From positions 1 through 64,000 of the forward strand of contig NZ_JACEIB010000006.1 of the NCBI RefSeq assembly GCF_013778325.1: a DNA stretch of 64,000 nucleotides. The letters run 5' to 3'. Shown here one piece after another: positions 8,595-17,750 of this stretch. The stretch is from Sphingomonas chungangi (GTDB lineage: Bacteria; Pseudomonadota; Alphaproteobacteria; Sphingomonadales; Sphingomonadaceae). The notes beneath the pieces are model-generated. The model had not been told where the DNA came from. It did no database searches and saw nothing but the letters and a program-made list of their open reading frames with translations. Position numbers and translations under genes: made by a program. The stretch's first letter is position 1. Each line of letters starts with the position of its first letter.

Positions 8595-10583
8595 CTAGGG
8601 AATCCGGGATCCTAGCCGTGTCGCGCGGACATAGCTGAACCACAGTAGGCCCGCAAAAAGGATCGAGCCCACGATCATCGCGATCGGGTCAAAGCTGTCG
8701 CCGACGATCGCCAGCGGGGTCGGGTTGAGCGTGATCGAGATCGGCACGGCGAGCGCGACTCCGAACAGGCTCTCGCCGACGATCAAGCCCGACGCCATCA
8801 GCACGCCGATGCGCTGGGTGGCTGGCGAGGGGTTCTTCTTCTCCCACCAATGGCCGATGAACGCGCCGACGATCACCGGCAGCGTCGCCGACATCGGCAG
8901 GTAGATGCCGATGCCGACGCCGAGCGGCGGCAGGCGCAGCTTGCCCAATCGGCCCATCAGCCCGTCGAGCGCGATCAGCCCCAGCCCCAGCGCCGCGCCG
9001 ATACCGATCAGGCTCCAATCGAGATCATGCGTCAGCACGCCTTTCGCCAGATCGGAGATCAGCACCGCCTGCGGCGCCGGCAGCGGCTTGGGGTGCGCGG
9101 CGCTGATCTCGCCGAAGCCATAGGCCTTGGCGAGCAGGTTGAGCACCAGCGGGATGGTGATCGATCCGGCGACCACGCCGACCATCAGCGCCACCTGCTG
9201 CTTCCACGGCGTCGCGCCGACGAGTTGGCCGGTCTTGAGGTCCTGGAGGTTGTCGTTGGCGATGGTGGCGGCGGAGAAGATGATCGCGGTTGCGAACAGC
9301 GCGAAGGCCACCATCTGCGCCGAGGCGCTGGCCGGCACGAACGGCTCCACCACCAGCGCGAGCAGGATCGCCGCGCCGAGGATGGCGAGGATGCCGACGC
9401 CGGAGAGCGGGCTGTTCGACGCGCCGATCAGTCCGGCCATGTAACCGCATACCGAGGCGACGATCACCGAGGCGATGTAGATGTAAAGTGTTCCGCCTAT
9501 CGCCAGCGGCCAGCTCAGCGCCGCTAGTGGGCCGGTGCCGGTGAAGTGCAGCAGCAGCCCGGCGGTCGGCACCAGCAGCGCGCCGGTGATCGCGCCGACG
9601 ATCGGCACCGGCATGTCGCGCTCCTCGATCGGCAGCGTCGTGCCGCCGCCCTTGCGCGCCTTGGACGAGGCGATCGCCTCCCGAAGCCCGCGTGCGATCG
9701 GCAGCACCAGCTGGCCGAGCGTCCACAGCGCGGCCACGCCGATCACCCCAGCACCGATGAAGCGGACCTCGTGCGCCCAGGTCGCCTCGGCGATCGCGGC
9801 CGGATCGGCGGCGTGATGCAACCAGACGAGGATCGGCGTCGCCGCGCCGAAGCCGACGAACAGGCCGAGCAGCATCGCCGCGCCCACCGAAAGCCCGACG
9901 AGGTGGCCCACACCCATCAGCGCGAAGGACAGGCCGTAATCGATCCCCGTCGCGGTCGGTCCGACGCGGAACCAGCCGGCGGCATCGGCGGCGGCGACGC
10001 GCATCGCCGTCAGCAGCGCGTAGAAGCCCGAGACGGCGCTGCCGGTCAGCAGCGCGATCAGGCCCGCCTTGCTCTCTTGCGCGCTGCCCTCTGCGCCGTC
10101 GTCGCTGCCCTCTGCGCCGTCGTCGCTGCCCTCTGCGCCGTCGTCGCTGCCGACCTTGAGCACCTCGGCGGCGGCGCAGCCCTCGGGGAAGGGCAGGTCC
10201 GACCCCGTCACCAGCGCGCGACGCAGCGGGATCGAGAACATCACGCCGAGCAGGCCGCCGGTCATGCAGATCAGCGCGCTCTGCCAGAAGGGGAAGTCCG
10301 CCCACCAGCCCACCATGATCAGGCCGGGCAGCACGAAAATGATCGAGGAGAGCGTGCCGGCGGCCGACGCCACCGTCTGCACGATGTTGTTCTGGAGGAT
10401 GCCGGACTGTTTCAGCGCCTTGAGCGCCACCATCGAGATCACCGCCGCCGGGATCGAGGTGGAGAAGGTGAGGCCCACCTTGAGGCCGAGGAACACGTTG
10501 GCGGCGGTGAAGATCAGCGTCAGCGCCGATCCGAGCACCAGCGCACCGATAGTGAGCTCCTTTTCCTGTCCCGCCTGCGCCAT
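8595..10583 (-). CDS. OPT-family oligopeptide transporter
   Basis: A 662-aa inner-membrane protein with about 14-16 hydrophobic segments, matching the oligopeptide transporter (OPT) superfamily, bacterial branch. The family N terminus ([20 protein letters not shown], then [16 protein letters not shown]) is intact. The start is the ATG at 10583; the frame stays open 18 codons further but without family sequence. A cytoplasmic-loop stretch contains three identical SDDGAEG repeats, encoded by a perfect 21-bp tandem repeat. It is divergent from the secreted amidohydrolase at 10707, suggesting that the pair degrades and imports peptides or related amides. The substrate is not determined. Confidence 0.9.
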   Translation of the reverse strand: MAQAGQEKELTIGALVLGSALTLIFTAANVFLGLKVGLTFSTSIPAAVISMVALKALKQSGILQNNIVQTVASAAGTLSSIIFVLPGLIMVGWWADFPFWQSALICMTGGLLGVMFSIPLRRALVTGSDLPFPEGCAAAEVLKVGSDDGAEGSDDGAEGSDDGAEGSAQESKAGLIALLTGSAVSGFYALLTAMRVAAADAAGWFRVGPTATGIDYGLSFALMGVGHLVGLSVGAAMLLGLFVGFGAATPILVWLHHAADPAAIAEATWAHEVRFIGAGVIGVAALWTLGQLVLPIARGLREAIASSKARKGGGTTLPIEERDMPVPIVGAITGALLVPTAGLLLHFTGTGPLAALSWPLAIGGTLYIYIASVIVASVCGYMAGLIGASNSPLSGVGILAILGAAILLALVVEPFVPASASAQMVAFALFATAIIFSAATIANDNLQDLKTGQLVGATPWKQQVALMVGVVAGSITIPLVLNLLAKAYGFGEISAAHPKPLPAPQAVLISDLAKGVLTHDLDWSLIGIGAALGLGLIALDGLMGRLGKLRLPPLGVGIGIYLPMSATLPVIVGAFIGHWWEKKNPSPATQRIGVLMASGLIVGESLFGVALAVPISITLNPTPLAIVGDSFDPIAMIVGSILFAGLLWFSYVRATRLGSRIP
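10083..10145. repeat. 21-bp tandem repeat x3 inside the OPT transporter gene
   Basis: Three perfect copies of a 21-bp unit (GCTGCCCTCTGCGCCGTCGTC read on the plus strand) lie head to tail inside the coding sequence. The unit is seven codons, so the reading frame is kept and the protein gains an acidic SDDGAEG triplet repeat. Perfect identity suggests a recent slippage expansion. Confidence 0.9.
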
Positions 10584-10628
10584 GCTCGTCCTTCTTGTAC
10601 AGGGCGCCCTTGTCGGCGAGCGGACCCG

Positions 10629-10653
10629 AACCGGCAATGGCTTTTTGCCGGTT
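10629..10653. promoter_or_regulatory. palindrome between divergent OPT and amidohydrolase genes
   Basis: AACCGGCAA (10629-10637) and TTGCCGGTT (10645-10653) are perfect 9-bp inverted arms separated by seven bases. It sits in the 123-bp divergent intergenic region and overlaps the -35 of the plus-strand promoter candidate, a good place for a repressor that controls both genes. No regulator is encoded next to it. Confidence 0.45.
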
Positions 10654-10681
10654 GACCGCGCCCGGTCCTGCCTTCTTTATA
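10652..10681 (+). promoter_or_regulatory. sigma-70-like promoter of the amidohydrolase gene
   Basis: TTGACC (10652-10657) is followed after 18 bases by TTTATA (10676-10681), and a purine-rich AAAGGGA ribosome site precedes the ATG at 10707. Transcription would start near 10688. The -35 lies partly inside the adjacent palindrome. Confidence 0.45.
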
Positions 10682-10706
10682 CGATCGAGCAACAAAGGGA
10701 TCTGTC

Positions 10707-11981
10707 ATGCGTCGTTTTGCCCGGATCGCGGCCGTTCTGGCCGCCTGCACCGCGCTCGTGCCCGCGTCGGCCGAGACGGTGGTCGTCACCGCCGCGCGGA
10801 TGGTGGACGTGTTGAGCGGCAAGGAGGTCGATCGGCCGCAGGTGACGGTCACCGACGGGCGGATCACGGCGGTGGGCCATCAGGGCGATGCCGTGCCGCA
10901 GGGGGCAAAGACGATCGATCTCGGCAGTCGCACGCTGCTGCCCGGCCTGATCGACATGCATGTCCACCTCACCGCTGACCCGACGCTTTCGGGCTACAAG
11001 GCCTACGAATATACCGACAGCTTCTGGATGGTGGTCGGCGTCGTCAACGCGAGGAAGACGCTGGACGCGGGCTTCACCACGGTGCGCAACGTCGGCTCCG
11101 ATCATTATGACGACGTCGCGCTGAAGGAAGGGATCGAGCACGGCTATATCCCCGGCCCGCGCATCGTGCCGGCCACCTACATCCTCGGCGCGACCGGCGG
11201 CCATGCCGACGCCACCGAATTCCCGCCGTCGATCGAGACGCCCAGCGACAACATCGCCAACTCGCCCGACGAATATCGCGCGCTGGTCCGCAAGGTGCAC
11301 AAATATGGCGCCGAGGTGATCAAGGTGGCGATGACCGGCGGCGTGCTCTCCAAGGGCGACAGCGTCGGCGCACAGCAGCTGTCCTACGACGAGATCAAGG
11401 CGGTAGTGGACGAGGCGCACATGCTCGGCATGAAGGTCGCCGTCCACGCGCACGGGACGGACGGCATCAACACCGCGCTGCGCGCCGGCGTCGACACGAT
11501 CGAGCATGCCAGCCTCGCCGACGAGGAGAGCTTCAGGCTGGCCAAGGAGCACGGCGCCTGGTTCGACATGGACATCTACAATGACGACTATATCCGCGCG
11601 GAAGGCGCCAAGAACGGCGTGTTCGCGGAAAGCATGGCCAAGGAGGCGATGATCGGCCTCAAGCAGCGCCAGACCTTCAGGGCGGCGCATGCGGCGGGCG
11701 TGAAGATGCTCTTCGGCACCGATGGCGGCGTCTATCCCAACGGCGACAACGCGAAGCAATTCGCCACGATGGTGCAATGGGGCATGACCCCGATCGAGGC
11801 GATCCAGGCGGCGACAAGAAGTGCTGCCGAGGCGCTGGACAAGACGCAGGATGTCGGTGCGATCGCGGTCGGCCGCTACGGCGACATGATCGCTGTGAAT
11901 GGCGATCCACTGCAGGACGTCCGCCTGCTTGAGCATCCGAGCTTCGTGATGAAGGGCGGCGAGGTGGTGCGGGGGCAATAA
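10707..11981 (+). CDS. secreted metal-dependent amidohydrolase (prolidase-like)
   Basis: A 424-aa periplasmic amidohydrolase with a signal peptide (about residues 1-22, ending PASA). It belongs to the imidazolonepropionase/Xaa-Pro-dipeptidase-like branch: HVHLT at about residues 85-89 gives the first metal His pair, the VIKVAMTGG lysine region follows, then HAHG, the EHAS motif and GTDGG with the catalytic Asp. Such enzymes cleave dipeptides or other amides. Divergence from an OPT transporter supports peptide use. A paralogue of the same layout is encoded at 55492-56829. The exact substrate cannot be told. Confidence 0.88.
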   Translation: MRRFARIAAVLAACTALVPASAETVVVTAARMVDVLSGKEVDRPQVTVTDGRITAVGHQGDAVPQGAKTIDLGSRTLLPGLIDMHVHLTADPTLSGYKAYEYTDSFWMVVGVVNARKTLDAGFTTVRNVGSDHYDDVALKEGIEHGYIPGPRIVPATYILGATGGHADATEFPPSIETPSDNIANSPDEYRALVRKVHKYGAEVIKVAMTGGVLSKGDSVGAQQLSYDEIKAVVDEAHMLGMKVAVHAHGTDGINTALRAGVDTIEHASLADEESFRLAKEHGAWFDMDIYNDDYIRAEGAKNGVFAESMAKEAMIGLKQRQTFRAAHAAGVKMLFGTDGGVYPNGDNAKQFATMVQWGMTPIEAIQAATRSAAEALDKTQDVGAIAVGRYGDMIAVNGDPLQDVRLLEHPSFVMKGGEVVRGQ

Positions 11982-11996
11982 CCCCCGCGGGAACTG

Positions 11997-13946
11997 CTAG
12001 GCGATCACTTCGCCGGCCGACCAGCGCGCCTCGATTGGCTCCCCCAGATCCTCGGGCGACACCTGCGCGTCGCGGATCAGCGGATTGGGGCGGCGCTCCT
12101 CCGGGATGAGGAAATAGCGGTGGCGGGCCGACGCGCGGCCGATCGAGGCGCGCGAGGTCCACGCCACCAGCAGTGGCGAGGCGAGCAGGCCGGCGAAGAT
12201 CGGGCTCATCCAGATCGCCGCCTGCCAGCCGAGGATCGCCGCGATCGCCATCGCCGTGCCGAGGACGAGATGCGGCTTGCTGGCGCGCGCGGCGTCCGAC
12301 AGGGATATGCCGTCCGACACGCGGTTCTGCACCGCCCAGCCGCTCTTGCGGCCGCGCAGGATATCGATCACCGCGAGCGTCTGCGTCATCATCATCATCG
12401 GCGCGACCAGCGCGGAGAGCGGGATGTCCGCGAACACGCTCTTGGTCAGCGCCCGGCCGCCGCCGAAACCCTGCCGACGCACCGGGTCGGCGAGCATCCA
12501 GCCGAGCGCCATGAATTTCGGGCCGAACAACAGCACGATCGTCAATGCCAGCAGCCAGCCCGATGGCGCGATGATCTGAATCTCGCCCTCCGAATGCGCC
12601 GCGACGATCGCGCTGGCCCCGAGCAGCAGCAGCCACAGCGGCGAGGTGAGATAGGCCGATGCGCCCATCAGCAACTGCAGCCGGCTCACCCAATGGACTC
12701 CAGCGGTATCGAGCACGCGCAGATGCTGGAGGTTGCCCTGGCACCAGCGGCGATCGCGCTGGGCATGCTCCACGAAGGTCGGCGGATATTCCTCGTAGGT
12801 GCCGTCCTGCATCGCCACCATGTGACAACCCCAGCCGCGCCGGCGCAGCAGGGCCGCCTCGAACATGTCGTGGCTCATGATGTGGCCACCGAACGGCTCG
12901 GGGCCGGAGAGCTTGGGCAGGCCGCAGGCCTCGGCGAAGGCGGCGGTGCGGATGATCGCATTGTGGCCCCAGAAGCTCGCCTCCGCGCCCGACCACCAGA
13001 GCAGGCCCGCCGAGAAGACCGGGCCGTAGAGCCGTGCGCAGAATTGCTGCCAGCGCGCGAACAGGGTCTCGCCGCCGATCACCATCGGAATGGTCTGGAG
13101 CAGGCCGACCTGCGGGTGCCGGTCCATCGCGGCGGCGAGGCGCATGACGGCAGCGCCGGACATCAGCGAGTCCGCATCCAGCACCATCATGTAGTCGAAG
13201 CCGCCACCGTGGCGCCGCACCCAATCGGCGATGTTGCCGGGCTTGCGGGCCTCGTTGATCATGCGGCGGCGATACCAGACCGGCAGCGGCGAGAGCATGC
13301 GCAGGCGGCGGAAGGCCTTGTGCTCCAGCACCTCCCGCTCGGGCTTGGAGTCGGAGAGGATGAAGAATTCGAAGAGCTGCGTGCCACCCGCCGCCGCGAT
13401 CGATCGCGACATCGCGCGCAGGCGGGCGAAGACCGGCTCCACCTCCTCGTTATGGATCGGCAGCAGGATGGCGGTGCGGCCCACCGGGCGTGCCGAGGGC
13501 GCGGCGGCCGGCGTCGGCACCGAGCGGCCCGAGACGAGCAGCAGGAAGCCCGCGAAGGCGTTGAGGAAGCCGAAGGCGATCCACGCGAACAGGGCGAAGA
13601 ACAGCCCCATCAGGACGACGTCGATCGCCTGGATGCCGTCGCTGGAGAGACTGCGGGTAATCTCGCCCGCGCCAAACGTGCCGATGATCAGCGTACCGAG
13701 TACCAGCAGCAGCCGCCGTTCGGTCATGCCGGGCGGGGAGGTGCGCGGCGGGCGCATGGGAGCAGGTGCCTCGTCCAGCACCTGCGCCGGCATCATCGTC
13801 GGCGTCTCGGCGGGCATGTCTCCAAGCACGGTGGACGCGCCCCATGGGCTCGTTTCCGCCATGCCGCCTGCCTCGCTGCTCAAGTCCGTACCCTCGTACA
13901 CCGGATGATGCGCCCCATGACCCCATAGTCGGCGCATTGCCGCCAT
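11997..13946 (-). CDS. opgH: periplasmic glucan glucosyltransferase OpgH (MdoH)
   Basis: A 649-aa inner-membrane family-2 glycosyltransferase that polymerises UDP-glucose into osmoregulated periplasmic glucan and exports it. Two transmembrane segments (about 85-105 and 118-140) precede the catalytic domain, with the DADS metal motif (MMVLDADSLMSG) and the QRDRRWCQGN acceptor motif; several more spans follow. The chosen ATG (13946) has AGGAGG nine bases upstream. It is shorter than E. coli OpgH (847 aa), lacking most of the N-terminal and C-terminal cytoplasmic extensions, which is normal in this group. It lies 64 bases downstream of opgG. Confidence 0.93.
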   Translation of the reverse strand: MAAMRRLWGHGAHHPVYEGTDLSSEAGGMAETSPWGASTVLGDMPAETPTMMPAQVLDEAPAPMRPPRTSPPGMTERRLLLVLGTLIIGTFGAGEITRSLSSDGIQAIDVVLMGLFFALFAWIAFGFLNAFAGFLLLVSGRSVPTPAAAPSARPVGRTAILLPIHNEEVEPVFARLRAMSRSIAAAGGTQLFEFFILSDSKPEREVLEHKAFRRLRMLSPLPVWYRRRMINEARKPGNIADWVRRHGGGFDYMMVLDADSLMSGAAVMRLAAAMDRHPQVGLLQTIPMVIGGETLFARWQQFCARLYGPVFSAGLLWWSGAEASFWGHNAIIRTAAFAEACGLPKLSGPEPFGGHIMSHDMFEAALLRRRGWGCHMVAMQDGTYEEYPPTFVEHAQRDRRWCQGNLQHLRVLDTAGVHWVSRLQLLMGASAYLTSPLWLLLLGASAIVAAHSEGEIQIIAPSGWLLALTIVLLFGPKFMALGWMLADPVRRQGFGGGRALTKSVFADIPLSALVAPMMMMTQTLAVIDILRGRKSGWAVQNRVSDGISLSDAARASKPHLVLGTAMAIAAILGWQAAIWMSPIFAGLLASPLLVAWTSRASIGRASARHRYFLIPEERRPNPLIRDAQVSPEDLGEPIEARWSAGEVIA

Positions 13947-14010
13947 GCGACAAGGCCTCCTGCGCCACAACACAAGGGCGCCGGGCTGGTTCCCTGTTGG
14001 GACCGGAAGG

Positions 14011-15555
14011 TCAGGCGCCGTCGACCTGCGCGAGGCACACTTCGGTGAGCGGCGCACCGCTGCGGCGCAGCGCGGCGCGGATGTTGACCGGTGCCTTGCC
14101 GGCGGGCGTCACGTCCATCATCAGCCGCCAGCGATCCTGCTGGCCGACCACGGGATAGGCGGCAATGGCGTTGGCCTTGCCGCCGGAGACGGTGACGTCG
14201 GGCGTCACGCCGCTGGAGCGGCCGAGGCCGGAGAGGCTTGGCCCCTCATAGTCGATCACCACCTTCACGGCGCCCGCCACCACCGGCTGGCCGGGGCGAC
14301 CGGCGGCGCCCTTCCACCAGTCGACGACGAGGGCAGGGCCTTCCGGCAGCGGCTCGCCGGCGATCCAGTTCAGGCGATAAGAGAGATCGTAATGCATGCC
14401 GGCCTTAACGGGCGCGGCCGGGGTCCAGAAGGCGACGATATTGTCGTTGGTTTCGTCGGTGGTGACGAGTTGGACGAGCATCACCGATCCCTGGCCCCAA
14501 TCGCCCTTGGGCTCGACCCACAGCGACGGGCGCTTCTCGTAGAAGACGCCATCATCCTGGTAGTGATCGTGGTTACGGTCGCGCTGCATCAGGCCGAAGC
14601 CCTTGGGCGCCTTGTCGGCGAAACTGTCGAAGGTCGGCGCCTTGGGGTTGTTGAGTGGGCGCCACAGCCGCTCGCCCGCGCCGTTGTGGATCAGCAGGCC
14701 GTCGGAATCGTGGACCTCCGGCCGCCAGTCGGTGGCGCGTCCACGCTCGGCCTGGTCGTACCAGAACATCGAGGTGAGGGGCGCGATGCCGAGATGATCG
14801 ATATCCTTGCGGATGTGGAGCGAGGCCTCGATGTCCTGGATCACGCCGGCATCGGTCTTGCGGTTGGTGAAGCGGTAGGCGCCGGTGAGGCTCGGCCCCT
14901 CCATCAGGGCATCGACGAGCAGCGCGCCGTCGTCGCCGCGCCCGATCCAGAACTTAGTGAAGTCGGGAAATTCTTCCTGCCCGCCCGGGTTGATCGCGAT
15001 GCCCCGCGCGGACAGGCCATATTGGTCGAGCGCGCCGGACGATCGGAAATAGGAAGCGCCGGCGAAGGCCAGCCAGTCGCTGGTGCCGGCGGCGTTCATC
15101 GCGCGGAAGCCCGAGAAGCCGGCGTTGGTGCCCATCGCGGCGAGCGGGCCGTCGGCGGGCATGTCGAACAGCGTAGGATCGTAGTGGAACGGCCGCGCCA
15201 TATTGCCGTCGACCAGCCAGATCTCGACCGGCTGCGGCTGGAAATGGTTGATCGGGAAGAAGCGCACCCCGCCCGATCCGCCGCCTTTCATCTGCGTGGC
15301 CGTCGCTTTGTACTGGACGGAATTGAGCGCGTCATACGTGACGGCCGCCACCCCGGCGGGCGGCGGCGGCGGCGCCCTATACGGCTGGCGCGCCATCTGC
15401 GCGGCCAGCGCCTTGAGCTTGGGCCAGGAGAAAGGCTGGGCCTCGCCCTTGCCGGCAGCGGCCAGCAGGTGACCGGGGGGCAGTGCTGCGGCAGCGGCCA
15501 TCGCGGCGAGGAGAGTGCGCCTGCTCGGCAAGATGGTGGGCGTCGTTGTCGTCAT
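14011..15555 (-). CDS. opgG: periplasmic glucan biosynthesis protein OpgG/OpgD
   Basis: A 514-aa periplasmic protein of the MdoG family, which acts on the nascent glucan backbone released by OpgH. The N terminus has a twin-arginine signal (SRRTLLAAMAAAAALPPG), so it is exported folded by Tat, as E. coli OpgD is, rather than by Sec like OpgG. The family core begins at FSWPKLKALAAQMA and runs to the C terminus, with the conserved FFPINHFQPQP and LWVEPKGDWGQGSVMLV stretches. The start is the ATG at 15555. It is the first gene of an opgG-opgH operon. The Tat signal leaves OpgD as an equally good name. Confidence 0.92.
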   Translation of the reverse strand: MTTTTPTILPSRRTLLAAMAAAAALPPGHLLAAAGKGEAQPFSWPKLKALAAQMARQPYRAPPPPPAGVAAVTYDALNSVQYKATATQMKGGGSGGVRFFPINHFQPQPVEIWLVDGNMARPFHYDPTLFDMPADGPLAAMGTNAGFSGFRAMNAAGTSDWLAFAGASYFRSSGALDQYGLSARGIAINPGGQEEFPDFTKFWIGRGDDGALLVDALMEGPSLTGAYRFTNRKTDAGVIQDIEASLHIRKDIDHLGIAPLTSMFWYDQAERGRATDWRPEVHDSDGLLIHNGAGERLWRPLNNPKAPTFDSFADKAPKGFGLMQRDRNHDHYQDDGVFYEKRPSLWVEPKGDWGQGSVMLVQLVTTDETNDNIVAFWTPAAPVKAGMHYDLSYRLNWIAGEPLPEGPALVVDWWKGAAGRPGQPVVAGAVKVVIDYEGPSLSGLGRSSGVTPDVTVSGGKANAIAAYPVVGQQDRWRLMMDVTPAGKAPVNIRAALRRSGAPLTEVCLAQVDGA

Positions 15556-15613
15556 GGAACGACAAATACGGATGGGCACGAAAAGGTTGCAAGGGGCGTT
15601 CGCCCCTTACAGG

Positions 15614-16282
15614 TCACACCTTGTCGGCGTAGATCATCCGGCCCGGCCCGAGCGCGTTCAGCGTATCCTCGAGATCGGCGTTGGAAAGCGCGAAGCAGCC
15701 CTCCGATCGGCCGAGCTTGCCGTGCTGGGCGATCATGTCCGGGCTGACGTACCAGGCAGCGTGCACCACCACGGCGCGCTGCTCGACGTTCGAGTTGGTG
15801 GCGTCGAGGCCCATCAGCCGGCGCGAACGGCCGTGCTGGCCGACATAGATGTCGCCGGTCAGGTAGGCTCCCTGCGAGGAGCAGGCCGAATTGATTTCGT
15901 TCGAGAAGCGGGTGAGGTAGCCGATATGATCGGGGTCCGATCCGCGTCCGTGCGCGACCAGCAGGCTCCTGGAGCGGCCCGAGGCGAGATCGACGATGTG
16001 GAATCGCGGCTGCGAAGAGGAGAGGTCGAAATCGACCAGCGCCATCTTGTCGCGAAACTGGATCTGGCTGTCGTGGCGCTGAAGCGCGGCGAGCGCCCTG
16101 CGGAACAGGTCCGGCCGGATCGTCATCGGGCTGGCCGACATCGTGGTGGCGGTCGGCTTGGCGACGCCGGGCAGGCCCGCGTTGATCTGCGCGAGGGCCG
16201 GCCCCGCCACGATACCGGCCGCGACCATGGTGCCGGTCTTCAGAAGGTCACGGCGCGAAAACGCCCCCCGTGCAGAGTCCAC
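15614..16282 (-). CDS. YkuD_2-family murein L,D-transpeptidase-like protein, Tat-exported
   Basis: A 222-aa exported protein of the murein L,D-transpeptidase catalytic domain family (YkuD_2, DUF1460-like set). A twin-arginine signal (SRRDLLKTG, residues 9-17) is followed by a hydrophobic stretch ending GPALA. The catalytic region at about 190-200 reads HGKLGRSEGCFAL, giving the His and the SxGC cysteine. The start appears to be GTG (16282), with AGGG upstream. It lies 58 bases from opgG in the same orientation, within an envelope-maintenance block. Activity on peptidoglycan is inferred from family. Confidence 0.85.
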   Translation of the reverse strand: MDSARGAFSRRDLLKTGTMVAAGIVAGPALAQINAGLPGVAKPTATTMSASPMTIRPDLFRRALAALQRHDSQIQFRDKMALVDFDLSSSQPRFHIVDLASGRSRSLLVAHGRGSDPDHIGYLTRFSNEINSACSSQGAYLTGDIYVGQHGRSRRLMGLDATNSNVEQRAVVVHAAWYVSPDMIAQHGKLGRSEGCFALSNADLEDTLNALGPGRMIYADKV

Positions 16283-16371
16283 TCAAATCACCCTAGCTAT
16301 GAATGCCCAAGCTCAGATGCCCTTATATCAGAGGACAGCTGCCCGCTTCGCTAAGATATAGGTAGAGTTCC

Positions 16372-17676
16372 CTATGGTTGGGCACGTTCCGGCTCATCGA
16401 CCGCACGATTCACCGTGACGGACTCGGCTTCCGCCTTCGGCAGGGGCGGTTTCGGCTTGGCCGGCGGGTGGTATTTCACCCCGTCGAGCGCGGCGATCAT
16501 CCGCGCGTCGCGATCGTAGGGATCGCCATAGGTGACGACCTTGCTGTCCGCGTCGGGCGCGGCCGTGAAATAGACGATATAGACCGGCAGCGTGGCCTGC
16601 ATCGGCAGCGACTTCATCGTGTAGGTTTCGAGCGCCGTGTCGATCGCGGCCGGATCGTAGAGCTCCGAGGCAAGCGAGGGGATGTTCTGCACGCGGATAC
16701 AGCCGTGGCTGAGCGCGCGCATCGGCTGGGCGAAGCCGCTCTTGGCGGGTGTGTCGTGGAGATAGATCGCCCAGGCGTTGGGCATGTCGATCTTCATCCG
16801 GCCGAGCGCGTTCATCGGGCCGGGCTTCTGGCGGATGAACATCTTGCCGCCGATCTTCTGCCAGACATAACCCCTGGCCGGCGAATATTTCTTGCCCTCG
16901 CGCAGCACGGTGGGCGGCAGCGTCCACCACGGATTGACGATAATATGGCCGACATTGGCGGAAAGCTGCGGCGTCGGCGTCTTGGGCGCGCCGACCACCA
17001 CGACATGCTCGGCTTTCACCTGTCCGCCGCGATAGAGCTGGAGCTTGTAGGTCGGGATATTCACCCAGATATAATCGTCGCCCAGTACGCGCGGCATCCA
17101 CCGCCAGCGCTCCATCGAGGCGCGGATCGCATCGCGGCGGAGATGCTCGGTCGCAGGCGTGTCGGCATAGGCCTGGCGCAGCGCGGCATAGCGCGGGTCG
17201 GTCGGCAGCAGACCCTTGATATAATCCGTCAGCCGGCCGCCGTTGACGGCATTGGCGATATCGACGTCGAGCGTCACCAGCTGCGCGGGGCTGTGCTCTA
17301 TATGCCAGTCGAACCGCGCCGGGTTCTTGATGCGGCCATCGATATAATCGTGGGCCAATGCCTTGGCGGCCGTATCGGCGGTCTGCTCGATCGCGGAGAC
17401 GGCGCCCCCCTGCTTCAGGAAACCGGCCAGCACCCCGCGCTGATAGTCCTTCGGCCGAAGGCCTTCGTCCGCTGAGGCATCGACTGCGGCGAGCAGCTGG
17501 TGCAGCGTATCGGCGTTCCAGTGCGGCTGGGGCGGCGGCGGCGGAGCGGGTGGCGCCTCGGCGGCGGCCGGCGTCGCGCTGCCGCTCTGTCCGCGCACGA
17601 GCACCGTGCCGGCGACGACCAGCAGCAGCGCGGAGCAGGCCAGGAAGGCCCCGACGGGGGCACGTGGCGAATACAT
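16372..17676 (-). CDS. L,D-transpeptidase, YcbB/LdtD type
   Basis: A 434-aa L,D-transpeptidase that should form 3-3 cross-links in periplasmic peptidoglycan. An N-terminal signal anchor (about residues 9-28) is followed by a proline-rich linker and the family's scaffold region. The YkuD catalytic domain follows (about 215-350), with SHGCIRVQN containing the nucleophilic Cys. It lacks a recognisable LysM or PG_binding_1 repeat, unlike E. coli LdtD (615 aa). The start is the ATG at 17676. The open frame continues upstream through the next gene in another register, but that is a shadow. Confidence 0.88.
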   Translation of the reverse strand: MYSPRAPVGAFLACSALLLVVAGTVLVRGQSGSATPAAAEAPPAPPPPPQPHWNADTLHQLLAAVDASADEGLRPKDYQRGVLAGFLKQGGAVSAIEQTADTAAKALAHDYIDGRIKNPARFDWHIEHSPAQLVTLDVDIANAVNGGRLTDYIKGLLPTDPRYAALRQAYADTPATEHLRRDAIRASMERWRWMPRVLGDDYIWVNIPTYKLQLYRGGQVKAEHVVVVGAPKTPTPQLSANVGHIIVNPWWTLPPTVLREGKKYSPARGYVWQKIGGKMFIRQKPGPMNALGRMKIDMPNAWAIYLHDTPAKSGFAQPMRALSHGCIRVQNIPSLASELYDPAAIDTALETYTMKSLPMQATLPVYIVYFTAAPDADSKVVTYGDPYDRDARMIAALDGVKYHPPAKPKPPLPKAEAESVTVNRAVDEPERAQP

Positions 17677-17750
17677 GCGGACCTCTGTCGGCGGTGCCCC
17701 CGCCACCGGCGCACGGCACCGATTCTCCGCGCCGCACCATTCTAGGCGGA

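Noticed and set aside
12120-13928. 602-codon plus-strand frame opposite opgH
   Set aside because: Antisense shadow of opgH, Arg/Gln/His-rich low-complexity translation.
13945-15747. 600-codon plus-strand frame opposite opgG
   Set aside because: Antisense to a clearly recognisable opgG; no family sequence and no ribosome site.
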